From Gammaproteobacteria bacterium (GTDB lineage Bacteria > Pseudomonadota > Gammaproteobacteria > Steroidobacterales > Steroidobacteraceae), in the NCBI GenBank assembly GCA_009926865.1, contig RFOD01000011.1, positions 1 through 52,596 of the forward strand: a stretch of 52,596 bases of DNA. Direction: 5' to 3'. This document shows positions 1 to 8,971 of this stretch, in pieces. The notes under the pieces are model-generated. The model ran no database searches and was not told the DNA's origin. It was given only the letters and a program-made list of their open reading frames with translations. How positions within the stretch are numbered: the first letter of the stretch is position 1; each line of letters begins with the position of its first letter. The position numbers and the translations under genes are program-made.

Positions 1-1215
1 TGCGTGCGGCGCTTTCGAGAGCGGGCAGAGGAGCTCGCCTATGCGCTCTGTATCGAAGCGGGTAAGCCCATCAGGGATGCGCGCGGTGAAGTGGGTCGTT
101 TGATCGATACCTTTCACATTGCAGCCGGCGAGTCAGTGCGTATGACCGGTGAAGTTCAGCCGCTCGATATCAGTCCACGTGCCAAAGGCTATCAAGGTAT
201 GTGGCGACGAGTGCCGATCGGTCCGTGCTCATTCATCTCGCCGTTTAACTTCCCGCTGAACCTTGCCGCTCACAAGGTGGCGCCTGCGTTAGCAGTGGGA
301 TGTCCCTTCGTGTTGAAGCCTGCGTCACGCACGCCGTTGGGCGCACTCATCATGGGAGAGATTTTGGCTGAGACGGATTTGCCGAAGGGTGCGTTCTCGA
401 TCTTGCCTGCGGCTCGGGATGGGGCGGATCTGTTCACCACGGATGATCGTTTGAAGCTCTTGTCCTTTACCGGGTCACCGGATGTGGGTTGGGCGCTCAA
501 AGCCAAAGCCGGTCGTAAGAAAGTGGTCTTGGAGCTCGGTGGCAATGCCGCGGTCATTGTCTGTGATGATGCGGATCTCGATGATGCCGTCGAGCGCATT
601 ATCTTTGGTGCGTATTACCAGTCTGGGCAGTCGTGTATCAGTGTCCAGCGTATCATTGCTCACACATCGATCTACGAATCACTCAAGGCGAAGCTCGCTG
701 CGAAGGTGGCGGCGCTCCCGATGGGCGATCCGCGGGAAGAGCAGACGTTTATCGGGCCGATGATCGATGTTCGTGAGGCTGCGCGTCTTGAGAGCTGGGT
801 CCAAGAGGCGACGGATCGCGGCGCAAGCTTGCTATGCGGCGGTGCGCGCGAGGGAGCGATGTTGGCGGCGACCTTACTTGAGAACGTCCCCGCCGATACC
901 AAGCTCGTCACTGAAGAGGCGTTTGGGCCGGTCGCGGTGATGTCGAGCTTTGAGCATTTTGAAGATGCATTGCGATCCGTGAATGATTCGCGCTTTGGTT
1001 TACAAGCCGGGATCTTTACGAATCGTCTTGATTACATGCTGCGTGCTTGGGATGTGCTTGATGTGGGCGGTGTGGTGATCGGGGATGTGCCGAGCTGGCG
1101 AGTGGATCATATGCCTTATGGGGGTGTCAAAGATTCAGGGCTTGGTCGCGAAGGCGTCCGCTTTGCCATGGAAGACATGACCGAGATCCGTAATCTGGTG
1201 ATTCGTCGACGCTGA
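1..1215 (+). CDS. Aldehyde dehydrogenase family protein, 5'-truncated by the window edge
   Basis: NAD(P)-dependent aldehyde dehydrogenase that oxidises an aldehyde to an acid; the substrate cannot be read from sequence. The reading frame is open from base 1, so about 70 N-terminal residues of the usual 470-500 are outside the window. Numbering from base 4, the substrate/cofactor segment FISPFNFPLNL lies near residue 77, the general-base Glu is in LELGGN near residue 177, and the catalytic Cys is Cys211 in GQSCIS. The late family motif EEAFGPVAV is also present. The gene ends at a TGA 26 bases before a strong bidirectional terminator shared with the convergent gdhA, so it closes its own transcription unit. 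Family membership is certain and substrate specificity is unknown. Confidence 0.93.
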   Translation, partial: CVRRFRERAEELAYALCIEAGKPIRDARGEVGRLIDTFHIAAGESVRMTGEVQPLDISPRAKGYQGMWRRVPIGPCSFISPFNFPLNLAAHKVAPALAVGCPFVLKPASRTPLGALIMGEILAETDLPKGAFSILPAARDGADLFTTDDRLKLLSFTGSPDVGWALKAKAGRKKVVLELGGNAAVIVCDDADLDDAVERIIFGAYYQSGQSCISVQRIIAHTSIYESLKAKLAAKVAALPMGDPREEQTFIGPMIDVREAARLESWVQEATDRGASLLCGGAREGAMLAATLLENVPADTKLVTEEAFGPVAVMSSFEHFEDALRSVNDSRFGLQAGIFTNRLDYMLRAWDVLDVGGVVIGDVPSWRVDHMPYGGVKDSGLGREGVRFAMEDMTEIRNLVIRRR

Positions 1216-1240
1216 GTAATGCCGCTTTTTTTGACCAAAT

Positions 1241-1275
1241 AAAAACCCCGGCAGGGTGTGCCTGCCGGGGTTTTT
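1241..1275. terminator. Bidirectional rho-independent terminator between the aldehyde dehydrogenase gene and gdhA
   Basis: A perfect 15-bp inverted repeat (1241-1255 and 1261-1275) with a 5-base loop GTGTG. The arms are GC-rich inside and end in five A on the left and five T on the right, so either transcript gets a GC hairpin followed by a U run. It sits exactly between two convergent stop codons. Confidence 0.93.
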
Positions 1276-1297
1276 GTTGGCACAGTGCCGCGTGGGA

Positions 1298-2659
1298 TCA
1301 GACGACGCCGAAGGCGAGCATCGCATCCGCCACTTTCTTGAAGCCTGCGATATTGGCGCCACGTACGTAATCAATATGATCCGTACCCGCCTTGCCGCCG
1401 TATTCAGCGCAACGATCATGAATCCCGCGCATGATGTCTTGGAGAAGTTTTTGCAGATCGTCTTCTTTCCAGGAAATACGCGCAGAGTTCTGACTCATCT
1501 CCAAACCCGATACCGCAACACCGCCTGCGTTGGCGGCCTTGCCCGGTGCAAAGAGAATGCCCGCTTCCTTAAAGAGATGCGTAGCTTCCAAGTCGGTCGG
1601 CATGTTGGCGCCCTCGCTGACAGCCTTACAGCCATTGGCGAGTAGCTTCTTCGCGTCTGCAGCTTGGAGTTCGTTCTGGGTGGCGCAGGGCAGAGCCACA
1701 TCGCACGCGATACCCCAGGGGCGCGCGCCCTCACCGTAGAACTTCGCATTTTTGAACTCTTTGGCGTATTCCGAGATCCGCCCACGACGACGATTCTTGA
1801 GTTCTTTGACCCAATTGATCTTCTCGAGCGTGAACCCATCGGGATCGTGAATGAAGCCTTCCGAGTCAGACAGCGTCAGTACGGTACCGCCCAGCTGAAC
1901 GATCTTTTCGGCCGCGTGGGTGGCGACATTACCCGAGCCTGAGATGACTGCTTTCTTGCCCGCGACATCCTGCTTGATATGTTTGAGCATATTCTCAAGG
2001 AAATACACACAACCGTAGCCCGTGGCTTCAGTGCGAATCAGCGAGCCGCCGAACTCAAGGCCTTTGCCAGTTAGTACGCCGGTGAATTCATTGGTGATGC
2101 GCTTGTACTGGCCGAACATGTAACCAATCTCGCGCGCACCGACGCCAATGTCGCCTGCGGGTACATCGACATCCGCACCGATATGCCGATACAGCTCGGT
2201 CATCAAGCTTTGGCAAAAACGCATGACCTCGTGGTCTGATTTGCCCTTGGGGTTGAAGTTAGCGCCGCCCTTGCCACCGCCCATCGGTAGCCCCGTGAGC
2301 GCGTTTTTGAAAGTTTGTTCAAAGGCGAGAAACTTAAGCACGCTCTCTGTCACGCTGGGATGAAAGCGGATACCACCCTTGTACGGTCCAATGGCGTTAT
2401 TGTTCTGCACGCGCCAGCCGCGTTGCACACGAATATTGCCTTTGTCATCTTCCCAGCACACGCGGAAGGAGACGACCCGATCTGGTTCAGCGATGCGACG
2501 TAGAATTTGATACTCGTGATACTTCGGCTTATCGGCAATGAACTCGAAAATATCCTGTGCAACTTCTTGCACCGCTTGGACAAATTCTGGTTGGCCCGGG
2601 TTGCGGCGCTTAACGCCCTCGATGAATTTCGGCAAATCGACGTGATCAGATACGGCCAT
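1298..2659 (-). CDS. gdhA: NADP-specific glutamate dehydrogenase
   Basis: Catalyses reductive amination of 2-oxoglutarate to glutamate with NADPH in the cytoplasm, an ammonium assimilation route. The 453-residue length matches the hexameric bacterial enzyme. Motifs agree closely with E. coli GdhA: substrate segment GPYKGGIRFHPSV, the lysine in PMGGGKGG near residue 130, DVPAGDIGVGAREIGYM, the Rossmann turn SGSGNVA, and LPCATQNEL and GKAANAGGV near the C-terminus. I chose the ATG at 2659 (MAVSDHV) over the in-frame start nine codons upstream because an AAGGGGAGA Shine-Dalgarno lies just before it. Monocistronic, ending at the shared terminator. Confidence 0.96.
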   Translation of the reverse strand: MAVSDHVDLPKFIEGVKRRNPGQPEFVQAVQEVAQDIFEFIADKPKYHEYQILRRIAEPDRVVSFRVCWEDDKGNIRVQRGWRVQNNNAIGPYKGGIRFHPSVTESVLKFLAFEQTFKNALTGLPMGGGKGGANFNPKGKSDHEVMRFCQSLMTELYRHIGADVDVPAGDIGVGAREIGYMFGQYKRITNEFTGVLTGKGLEFGGSLIRTEATGYGCVYFLENMLKHIKQDVAGKKAVISGSGNVATHAAEKIVQLGGTVLTLSDSEGFIHDPDGFTLEKINWVKELKNRRRGRISEYAKEFKNAKFYGEGARPWGIACDVALPCATQNELQAADAKKLLANGCKAVSEGANMPTDLEATHLFKEAGILFAPGKAANAGGVAVSGLEMSQNSARISWKEDDLQKLLQDIMRGIHDRCAEYGGKAGTDHIDYVRGANIAGFKKVADAMLAFGVV

Positions 2660-2875
2660 GTTGCGTCTCCCCTTCTGTGTGCGCACCCTGTTATGGTTTG
2701 GATCGGACGAGCCGAGGATGGCAGGTGTGTCCGAAATGGAATAATAGGCGCTGAGGCCAAGCGGAAACAGGCTTTTTATGATCGAGGGGTCAGGTTTCGG
2801 TCGGTTAGGCAGGATATCGCTGCCAGGGTGCAGTCGATGACTGCGAGTTGAAGGGTGAATTGAAAGGAAGTTGTC

Positions 2876-3544
2876 ATGAAAACACAGATCTTGGGGTCCT
2901 TAGTCGGCACATTTGTCGTATTTGGGACGGGGCACGCGTTCGCGGACGTCACCACGCTCGAATGGAAGTCTTTTGATGCCTCACGTTATTCGCAAGAAGT
3001 GACCGAATGCGATCGTTTAGCGGGTCATTCCGACGATCCGAATAAGGTGGTGCCAGGGATTGGTACGCGTGCCATGGATCTGCCTGCTGCGATTCAGGCC
3101 TGCCGCACGGATCTTGCGCAGGATCCGCAGAACCCGCGCTTGCAGTATCAATTAGCACGCGCACTGACGTACAACGGCCGAGTCACCGAGGCCTTGCCTA
3201 TCATCGAACAAGCAGTTTCAGCAGGCTATCCGCAGGCTATTTTTGTGACCGGCTACCTCTATCTGGAGGGTGCGTATTCCGCACCAAAGAATGCCTGTCG
3301 CGCAGGCGAACTGATCCGTGAGTCGGCGCTCTACGGTCGATTGGCCGGCCAACTGGGTTTTCCCGCCTATGTGCTCGCGGGTCGATTTGAGGGCTGCGAG
3401 CTCAGCCAGACGCGTGAAGAACTCATTGAGTTCGTGGAGACCGCGCGCAAGACGCGTCTCGATTATTATCCCGCGGTGTTGGCGGAGTCTTTGTTGAATC
3501 AGCTCAAGGCGGCGGAACCTGCATCTGAGACGGCTCCTGAGTGA
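2876..3544 (+). CDS. Secreted Sel1/TPR-like repeat protein
   Basis: A 222-residue protein with an N-terminal signal peptide (about 23 residues, ending near HAFA) and a mature part rich in helical-repeat signatures. [18 protein letters not shown] is TPR-like and the following [16 protein letters not shown] segment is Sel1-like. Such solenoids usually act as periplasmic protein-interaction scaffolds; no enzymatic motif is visible. A good Shine-Dalgarno (AAGGAAG) precedes the ATG. Four cysteines in the mature part (in TECDR, QACRT, NACRA, EGCEL) could form disulfides after export. Its last 46 bases overlap the end of groEL on the other strand, so the two genes are convergent with no room for a separate terminator. 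Confidence 0.75.
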   Translation: MKTQILGSLVGTFVVFGTGHAFADVTTLEWKSFDASRYSQEVTECDRLAGHSDDPNKVVPGIGTRAMDLPAAIQACRTDLAQDPQNPRLQYQLARALTYNGRVTEALPIIEQAVSAGYPQAIFVTGYLYLEGAYSAPKNACRAGELIRESALYGRLAGQLGFPAYVLAGRFEGCELSQTREELIEFVETARKTRLDYYPAVLAESLLNQLKAAEPASETAPE

Positions 3545-5130
3545 GCGGGCTCGGGGAGCTCTGTCAGGGTGGCCTCCATCAGTAAGAGGGTGCTGGCCAC
3601 CGATACGGCGTTCTCGAGTGCGATCCGTACGACTTTAGTGGGATCCACAATACCGGCTTCAAATAAATCCACATAGCGTTGCTGGGCGGCATCGTAGCCC
3701 AGCGCGCCTGTGGATTCTTTGAGTCGGGTGGCGACGACTCCCGCATCGACTGCCGAGTTTTCGGCGATTTGCCGAGCAGGTGCTTCGAGGGCGCGCTGTA
3801 GACAGCGCAGGCCGGTCAGCTCATCGCCTGAGCTTGTCGATTCCAGAGCCTGTAAGGCATCGACGCAGCGCAGCAAAGCGAGCCCACCACCGGGGACGAT
3901 GCCCTCGGCGACGGCGGCTTTGGTCGCATTAATGGCATCGTCGAGCGCATCACGGCGCGCTTTCATCTCCGCTTCGGAGGCGGCACCGCAACGGATCAAG
4001 GCGACGCCACCGGAGAGTTTGCCGATACGCTCCTGCAGTTTTTCACGATCGTAGTCGCTGCTCGCTTTCTCGAGTTCATGTCGTAGTTGAGCGATCCGCG
4101 CCTGAATCGCGTCTTTCTGTCCTGCACCGCCCACCAGCGTCGTGTGTTCGCGATCGACAACCACGCGCGTCGCGCGGCCGAGCATCTCTGGGGTCACGTC
4201 TTCGAGCTTATGGCCAAGTTCGGTTGCGATGAGCGTGCTTCCGGTCAGCACCGCCATGTCCTCAAGCAACGCTTTTCGCCGATCACCAAATCCTGGTGCT
4301 TTGACCGCGACACTTTTCAAGATCCCACGTATTTGATTGACGATTAAGGTCGCCAAGGCTTCGCCCTCAAAGTCATCGGCAATAATCAGTAAGGGGCGAC
4401 CGGATTTGGCGACTTGCTCTAGGATTGGCAGTAAATCTTTGAGGACATTTATTTTTCGATCGGTCAGCAAGATAGCGGCATCTTCGAGTGCCGCTTCCAT
4501 CGTTTCACTTTGTGTGACGAAATAGGGGGATACATAGCCCCGATCGAACTGTAGGCCCTGTACCACTTCCAGGGTGGTATCCGTGGTTTTGGATTCTTCC
4601 ACGGTAATGACGCCTTCATCGCCAACGCGCTCCATGGCATCGGCGACCAGATCACCGATGCTGAGATCGTTGTGCGCGGAGATCGTCGCAACCTGTGATT
4701 TTTCGAGGCGTGTTTTAACCGGACGAGAGGAGGCTTGCAGTGCCGCGACCACGGCTTTAAGCCCTTGGTCAAGGCCGCGTTTCAGATCGATAGCGCTTGC
4801 GCCTGCGGTGACGTTACGAATCCCATCAGCGAGAATAGCGTGCGCCAGTAGAGTTGCAGTGCTCGTGCCATCTCCCACTAAGTTGCCCGTCTTTTCCGCA
4901 GCCTGACGGAGCATCTGCGCACCGAGATTTTCTTCAGGATCTGGTAGGTCAAATTCTTTGGCAATCGTCACGCCATCGTTACAGACGAGCGGTGTTCCCC
5001 AGCGTCGTTGGATGAGGACAGATTTGGATTTAGGTCCAAGCGTGATGCGCACAGCATCAGCGAGTTGGGCTGCGCCACGTAACACTTTGGCCCGTGCCTC
5101 AGCATGAAAGCTGATTTTCTTGTGAGCCAT
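3499..5130 (-). CDS. groEL: Divergent stand-alone GroEL-family chaperonin (60 kDa)
   Basis: A full-length type I chaperonin subunit (543 residues). Ring ATPase residues are kept: the Asp in CNDGVTIA (E. coli Asp52 region), the GDGTST phosphate loop (usually GDGTTT), and the Asp in [11 protein letters not shown] (Asp398 region). Apical substrate-binding aromatics are kept in [11 protein letters not shown], and the hydrophobic helices around DLLPILEQV and TLIVNQIRG are present. Divergent points: LGPKSKSV instead of LGPKGRNV, and no Gly-Gly-Met tail, the C-terminus being Ala/Ser-rich. There is no groES in the window. A small lipoprotein gene ends three bases before this start codon, so the two are probably one transcript. 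I infer an accessory chaperonin rather than the housekeeping groESL copy. Confidence 0.9.
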   Translation of the reverse strand: MAHKKISFHAEARAKVLRGAAQLADAVRITLGPKSKSVLIQRRWGTPLVCNDGVTIAKEFDLPDPEENLGAQMLRQAAEKTGNLVGDGTSTATLLAHAILADGIRNVTAGASAIDLKRGLDQGLKAVVAALQASSRPVKTRLEKSQVATISAHNDLSIGDLVADAMERVGDEGVITVEESKTTDTTLEVVQGLQFDRGYVSPYFVTQSETMEAALEDAAILLTDRKINVLKDLLPILEQVAKSGRPLLIIADDFEGEALATLIVNQIRGILKSVAVKAPGFGDRRKALLEDMAVLTGSTLIATELGHKLEDVTPEMLGRATRVVVDREHTTLVGGAGQKDAIQARIAQLRHELEKASSDYDREKLQERIGKLSGGVALIRCGAASEAEMKARRDALDDAINATKAAVAEGIVPGGGLALLRCVDALQALESTSSGDELTGLRCLQRALEAPARQIAENSAVDAGVVATRLKESTGALGYDAAQQRYVDLFEAGIVDPTKVVRIALENAVSVASTLLLMEATLTELPEPAHSGAVSDAGSAALS

Positions 5131-5133
5131 AGA

Positions 5134-5520
5134 TTAGGGTTTTCGAGGACGGATATTGGGTGGGCGATGAGGGGGTGGAAGTCGCCAGAGGCGATCGGGG
5201 ACGCGATGATCGGGCATCCTGCGCCAGGGGCCGTTGTAAAAGCGCGCCCGGTACCACGCATCGTGTTCAAATACCCAATAGTGACGATCAAAGAAAAAAT
5301 AGCCACTGGGAATATCGACACCGTAGTACACGCCAAAGCCCGGGATGACCTGTAGGCGCGGGCGACTCGAAAGCTTCAGCGAGACGCTGGTGCTGATGGC
5401 CGTTGCAGGTCGTCCTGAGCCAGAGTCGCCCGAGATCGCGCAGGCGCTCAAGTTAAAAGCGCTGAGCAGGCAGAGAAGGGTCAGTGGGTGCGCAAGATTT
5501 AAGCGGAGAGTCGATTGCAT
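5134..5520 (-). CDS. Small lipoprotein with an aromatic YW-rich motif
   Basis: A 128-residue product starting at the ATG at 5520 (MQSTLRL). The signal peptide ends in the lipobox LSAC, so lipidation and an envelope location are expected. The mature part carries an aromatic cluster (YFFFDRHYWVFEHDAWYRA then NGPW) of a kind seen in small proteobacterial envelope proteins, followed by a Pro/Arg-rich tail. Function unknown. The stop codon lies three bases before groEL, which suggests translational coupling. An upstream in-frame start (5583) would add 21 residues without signal-peptide character and was rejected. Confidence 0.7.
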   Translation of the reverse strand: MQSTLRLNLAHPLTLLCLLSAFNLSACAISGDSGSGRPATAISTSVSLKLSSRPRLQVIPGFGVYYGVDIPSGYFFFDRHYWVFEHDAWYRARFYNGPWRRMPDHRVPDRLWRLPPPHRPPNIRPRKP

Positions 5521-5703
5521 GCAAGCTACGCTAGCCGATGGCAGGCGAACACTTCGTGCGCAGGAAAACGTCACGGGCGTCAAGAATCGTCAAGAACGGT
5601 CAATCAGGCTTGCATTGAGGATCTTGCTTGCTACTCTGAAGGTGAGTCGATCCCGCGAGGCGCAGATCGCGCTTCGCCTAGTGTCATGAACGGAGGATGC
5701 GTC

Positions 5704-6513
5704 ATGAACCGAACGGCAAAGAATGTATCGCGAGTGATCGGAGTCAGCCTCGGGCTGCTATCCACGATGACCGCCTGGTCGGCTGTCGAATACGCCAAGG
5801 TGATCTCGCGGACCCCTGTACTTGAGCAGGTGCTCGTGCCGCGCGAAGCGTGTCGGGATCAAGCCACCACAGTCCAGCCACCTAAATCTGGAGCGGGTGC
5901 CTTAGTCGGTGCCATCGCCGGTGGCGTGCTTGGGCATCAGGTCGGTGACGGTTCCGGCCGGGTGCTGGCCACGACGGTGGGAGCCGTGGGCGGTGCCGTG
6001 ATTGGGGATCGCTTGGAGCCTGCGCCCGCGACCCGGGTCATCACCACTCGGCGTTGCGTGACCGAGCAAGTGATCGAGAATCGTGTTGCCGCCTATGACG
6101 TCGTCTACGAGTGGGGCGGAAAACAATATCGCACGCAACTTGATCACGATCCGGGTGAGTCTTTGGCGCTAGAGATTTCGCCCCTGCGCTCGAGCACCGT
6201 GTCGCCGCCCGTCGTGACGGCGCCGAATGTGGTCGCGCCCGTCGATACAACGATTTATCCAGCCACGCCTGTTTATTCGACCACCCGCGTTTACCCGGCG
6301 ACGACAGTCTACAGTACGCCGCCTGTGTATCGGGATACGCGCCTAGTTTTCCCGAGCGTGGGTGTGAGTTACGTGTACGTGCAGCGCGATCGCGCCTACC
6401 ACAGCCGACGATATGACGATCATCGTTACTCCGATCGCGGGTATCGCGAGTATCGCGAGCTTGATGGCCGACATCGTGATCGCGACGGACGTAAATATCG
6501 TCACGGCGACTGA
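5704..6513 (+). CDS. Glycine-zipper (2TM) envelope protein
   Basis: A 269-residue exported protein. The N-terminal hydrophobic segment after MNRTAKNVSR looks like a signal peptide. The core near residues 65-105 is a glycine-zipper pair (GALVGAIAGGVLGH and VGAVGGAVIGDRLE), typical of the rickettsial 17-kDa-antigen/glycine-zipper family that inserts in or associates with the outer membrane. It is followed by a low-complexity Thr/Tyr/Pro repeat region (YPATPVY, YPATTVY and variants) and a C-terminal Arg/His/Asp/Tyr-rich tail. The start at 5704 is supported by a GGAGG eight bases upstream. Role inferred only from the family: envelope integrity or stress. Confidence 0.82.
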   Translation: MNRTAKNVSRVIGVSLGLLSTMTAWSAVEYAKVISRTPVLEQVLVPREACRDQATTVQPPKSGAGALVGAIAGGVLGHQVGDGSGRVLATTVGAVGGAVIGDRLEPAPATRVITTRRCVTEQVIENRVAAYDVVYEWGGKQYRTQLDHDPGESLALEISPLRSSTVSPPVVTAPNVVAPVDTTIYPATPVYSTTRVYPATTVYSTPPVYRDTRLVFPSVGVSYVYVQRDRAYHSRRYDDHRYSDRGYREYRELDGRHRDRDGRKYRHGD

Positions 6514-6614
6514 TCTTAACCGCCGCTCCCCGAGGACTTCGATCGTCCATGCGGATGATCGAGAGTCTTGGGGCGACGTGGGTGACGCGACGTGGGTGAG
6601 GCGACAGGCGAAAA

Positions 6615-7304
6615 CTAGGCAGCCAAAGAAACGGTGACGCGGTTATCGGCGCCGATGTCCGAGACCTGTAAATTGACGCCTAGCGCATCGGCATAACCTA
6701 GGATTCGAGGCTTGAGCCACATCTCGTGGACTTCTTGGTCAGTGAGATCGTACTCACCCGCGGCTCTCGATAGCGCTAAGACTTTGCTGTAGGGGAAGGT
6801 GAAACTTCGCTTACCCGGTTCGCTGTGTAGATCCATGCACAGTTGGTACAAGCAGGTCGTACGATCAAAGATTCCGGCCAGTGCAATTTCTTTTTCGCCC
6901 GTGCTATCGATCATACCTTTGAGGCGTTGCAGCATCGGCGCCATCGTTTTGATGTCGTGCGTGACATACTCGTTCACGACGCCCTGATTTTTGGCGAACT
7001 GCACCGAGCCGAGATGCATTTTGACCAAGGCATCGTTCATGTCATGTGGGTAAGGTGCGGTGTCGTTAAGGGTACGGATCGCGACGGAGACCGCCGTCCC
7101 CAGCATTTTTTCTCGCCCTTCAAAACCGCTTGAGGTCGCGAGCATTTCGGCCATACTCTTTGAGCCGCCCGCTAACATGGCTTTGACAAAGGGAGGCGGT
7201 CCGCCGCCGGAGCCCGCCGAGGCCATCATCTTCTTCATGATCCAGGAAATCAGCTTGCCTTTGAGGCCGCCGGGTTTGCCCCCGGTCTGTGTGGCTGCCG
7301 TCAT
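6615..7304 (-). CDS. Protein of unknown function (229 aa)
   Basis: I do not recognise this protein. It has no signal peptide. The N-terminus is basic and Gly-rich (GGKPGGLKGKLISWIMKKMM), followed by a predominantly helical body with phrases such as PYPHDMNDALVKMH and DRTTCLYQLCMDLHSEPGKR and an acidic-to-hydrophobic C-terminus. A very strong Shine-Dalgarno (GGAGGTAA) sits just before the ATG, so it is probably well translated. The ASCH-domain gene lies 56 bases upstream on the same strand, and the two may share a transcript. Convergent with the glycine-zipper gene. Confidence 0.6.
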   Translation of the reverse strand: MTAATQTGGKPGGLKGKLISWIMKKMMASAGSGGGPPPFVKAMLAGGSKSMAEMLATSSGFEGREKMLGTAVSVAIRTLNDTAPYPHDMNDALVKMHLGSVQFAKNQGVVNEYVTHDIKTMAPMLQRLKGMIDSTGEKEIALAGIFDRTTCLYQLCMDLHSEPGKRSFTFPYSKVLALSRAAGEYDLTDQEVHEMWLKPRILGYADALGVNLQVSDIGADNRVTVSLAA

Positions 7305-7360
7305 ACGTTACCTCCGTCCTGATCCTCTGTGGGAAAGGGGTGCGAAAAGACCCTGCGAAT

Positions 7361-7867
7361 CTAGCCCGCCTGATCGGCGTCGTATAGCAGTTCAAACTCC
7401 TCTATCCAAAATGGCATCTCGGGGCTCACCGTGAGTCTGAAGGGCGCGAGATGCTGATTCCAGTAAGCGGTGTGTAGGGGCACCCAGACGGCTGGATCGC
7501 GTACGGGTGTCCCATCGATCCGGGTGTGCTCTGCGCGCACGTGACCGAAAACCGCCTCATCCACCCGGACCACACGGGTGAGCAGCACGGGGCGGCCGTG
7601 TATATCAATGAGCAGTAGTAACTGGCCCACCGAGGGAGTCGGCGTTTGGGTGCGCTCTACAATCCACGGCAAGGTGAAGGTGCCGACCTTATCCCCCGTG
7701 CGAATGAGTTCAAATATTTGCTCGGTACTCGCCTCATCGAGCCCGATCCAGCGAATTTCGACTCGCTCGTCGGGTAGTGACTCGGTTGGCAAAGCCTCGC
7801 GCGCGGCGGTCATAAACCGTGCGATTGCCTCGTGGGTCGGCGCAATGGCCGGGGAGGGTAGATACAC
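7361..7867 (-). CDS. ASCH-domain protein
   Basis: A 168-residue protein matching the ASCH fold (a PUA-like beta-barrel thought to bind RNA or modified nucleosides). The visible pattern is a helical N-terminus, then EIRWIGL, the conserved GDKVGTFTLPW turn, a Pro-x-x-Gly stretch before LLLIDIHGRPVLLTRV, and a final Glu/Phe-rich strand (FWIEEFELLYD). It starts at a GTG at 7867; an ATG at 7813 is the alternative, but it would cut into the usual N-terminal helix. Some small ASCH proteins are amidohydrolases on acetylated cytidine; assignment to that activity here would be a guess. Confidence 0.72.
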   Translation of the reverse strand: MYLPSPAIAPTHEAIARFMTAAREALPTESLPDERVEIRWIGLDEASTEQIFELIRTGDKVGTFTLPWIVERTQTPTPSVGQLLLLIDIHGRPVLLTRVVRVDEAVFGHVRAEHTRIDGTPVRDPAVWVPLHTAYWNQHLAPFRLTVSPEMPFWIEEFELLYDADQAG

Positions 7868-7924
7868 GTGCGCTTCCCCCTTGAAGTTGGGTATCTTGTT
7901 GCGGACTTTACACGGGGGACACTC

Positions 7925-8971
7925 ATGAAGAAAACCACGATGTCGATGGTCGGTCTCGTTTCGGCCCTGACGGCAGTCTCTTTTCTGACACCAGTGACTT
8001 ATCCATCAGCGGCGGCGGCACCGGCCTATGAATTTACGCGGCCCGAGCTTGAGTCGATTATGGATGACCTCATCGCTTGGTTACCCGGTGCTTGGGATAA
8101 CTATCCGCAAGTGCATTTCGAGCGTCGCGTATACACGCCTGCAGAAGGGGAGCACGCCCATTGGCATCGCACCTTTGCGCGAATTGATGCACCGCAGATT
8201 GGTGAGGTGGTGTTTTACGGGCAGATTAATGTAGGCGGTCGCGATGGCCCCATGATGCACCGCAGTCAGATCCTCTACAAAGTGTGGATTGATGAAGAGC
8301 GCGATGTGGTGGTCATTAACGGACAAATGCCACTCGATCCGGCGGCAGCCGTTAACTTGCATGAAAAGCCCGAGTTATGGCCAACGGTGCAGATGCGTGA
8401 TGCTGCGGCGCTCAAGTGTGATTTTCTTTGGCGGCGCGATGGCGCACAGATTGTCGGCGTGCTCGATGCCAAGATTGAAGAGGGCCGAGTGGGCGGTCCG
8501 GGAACGTGTAGCTACAAGGTGGGCGACACCGACGTGGAATTCTTTGCCGATGCTGAATGGACACTGAGTGCCGATGATCATTGGGATTACGACATCAATT
8601 TGATGGCAGGCCATCAATTTGTCGGCCGAAGTGATCGCACGCACATCAAGATGGGTCGAACCCGCGGCTACCAATGCTCGGTGACGGATCGTAGCGGTAC
8701 GCGAGCGTGGCATGCGCACGATCGGGGCGCGAACCAAGAGGTCGCCGCTGAGACGGGGCCGTTACGACTGCGATTGCTACGGGCTTCCATGCCCGATGCT
8801 GAAGGTCGTGGGATGCACGATCGCTTGCGTTTGATGCTCCAACCCATGGATGGCGAGGCGCCTATGTATGAAGTCGAGGCAGCCGCGAAAGCGGACGTCA
8901 TCAATCTGAGCCACGCCGAAGTGACAGCGACGTGTCGGGCGAGCGCCGAGCTGCCGCCACTCGGGCGATAA
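7925..8971 (+). CDS. Secreted CpcT/CpeT-like protein
   Basis: A 348-residue exported protein. The signal peptide starts MKKTTMSM and ends near the Ala-rich SAAAAP. The mature part has the layout of the CpcT/CpeT beta-barrel family: LPGAWDNYPQV near the start, a central VVFYGQIN and SQILYKV pair, CDFLWRRDGAQIVG, a late Cys in GTCSYKV, then further strands and a C-terminal extension ending in CRASAELPPLGR. In cyanobacteria CpcT/CpeT attach bilins to phycobiliproteins; no phycobiliprotein exists here, so any ligand is unknown. GGGGGA lies about eight bases before the chosen ATG at 7925. The 3' end overlaps the next gene by 40 bases. The fold call is from pattern reading only. Confidence 0.6.
   Translation: MKKTTMSMVGLVSALTAVSFLTPVTYPSAAAAPAYEFTRPELESIMDDLIAWLPGAWDNYPQVHFERRVYTPAEGEHAHWHRTFARIDAPQIGEVVFYGQINVGGRDGPMMHRSQILYKVWIDEERDVVVINGQMPLDPAAAVNLHEKPELWPTVQMRDAAALKCDFLWRRDGAQIVGVLDAKIEEGRVGGPGTCSYKVGDTDVEFFADAEWTLSADDHWDYDINLMAGHQFVGRSDRTHIKMGRTRGYQCSVTDRSGTRAWHAHDRGANQEVAAETGPLRLRLLRASMPDAEGRGMHDRLRLMLQPMDGEAPMYEVEAAAKADVINLSHAEVTATCRASAELPPLGR

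Noticed and set aside
6041-6550. 169-codon minus-strand frame
   Set aside because: It mirrors the repetitive Tyr/Thr and Arg/Asp region of the glycine-zipper gene and has low-complexity composition.
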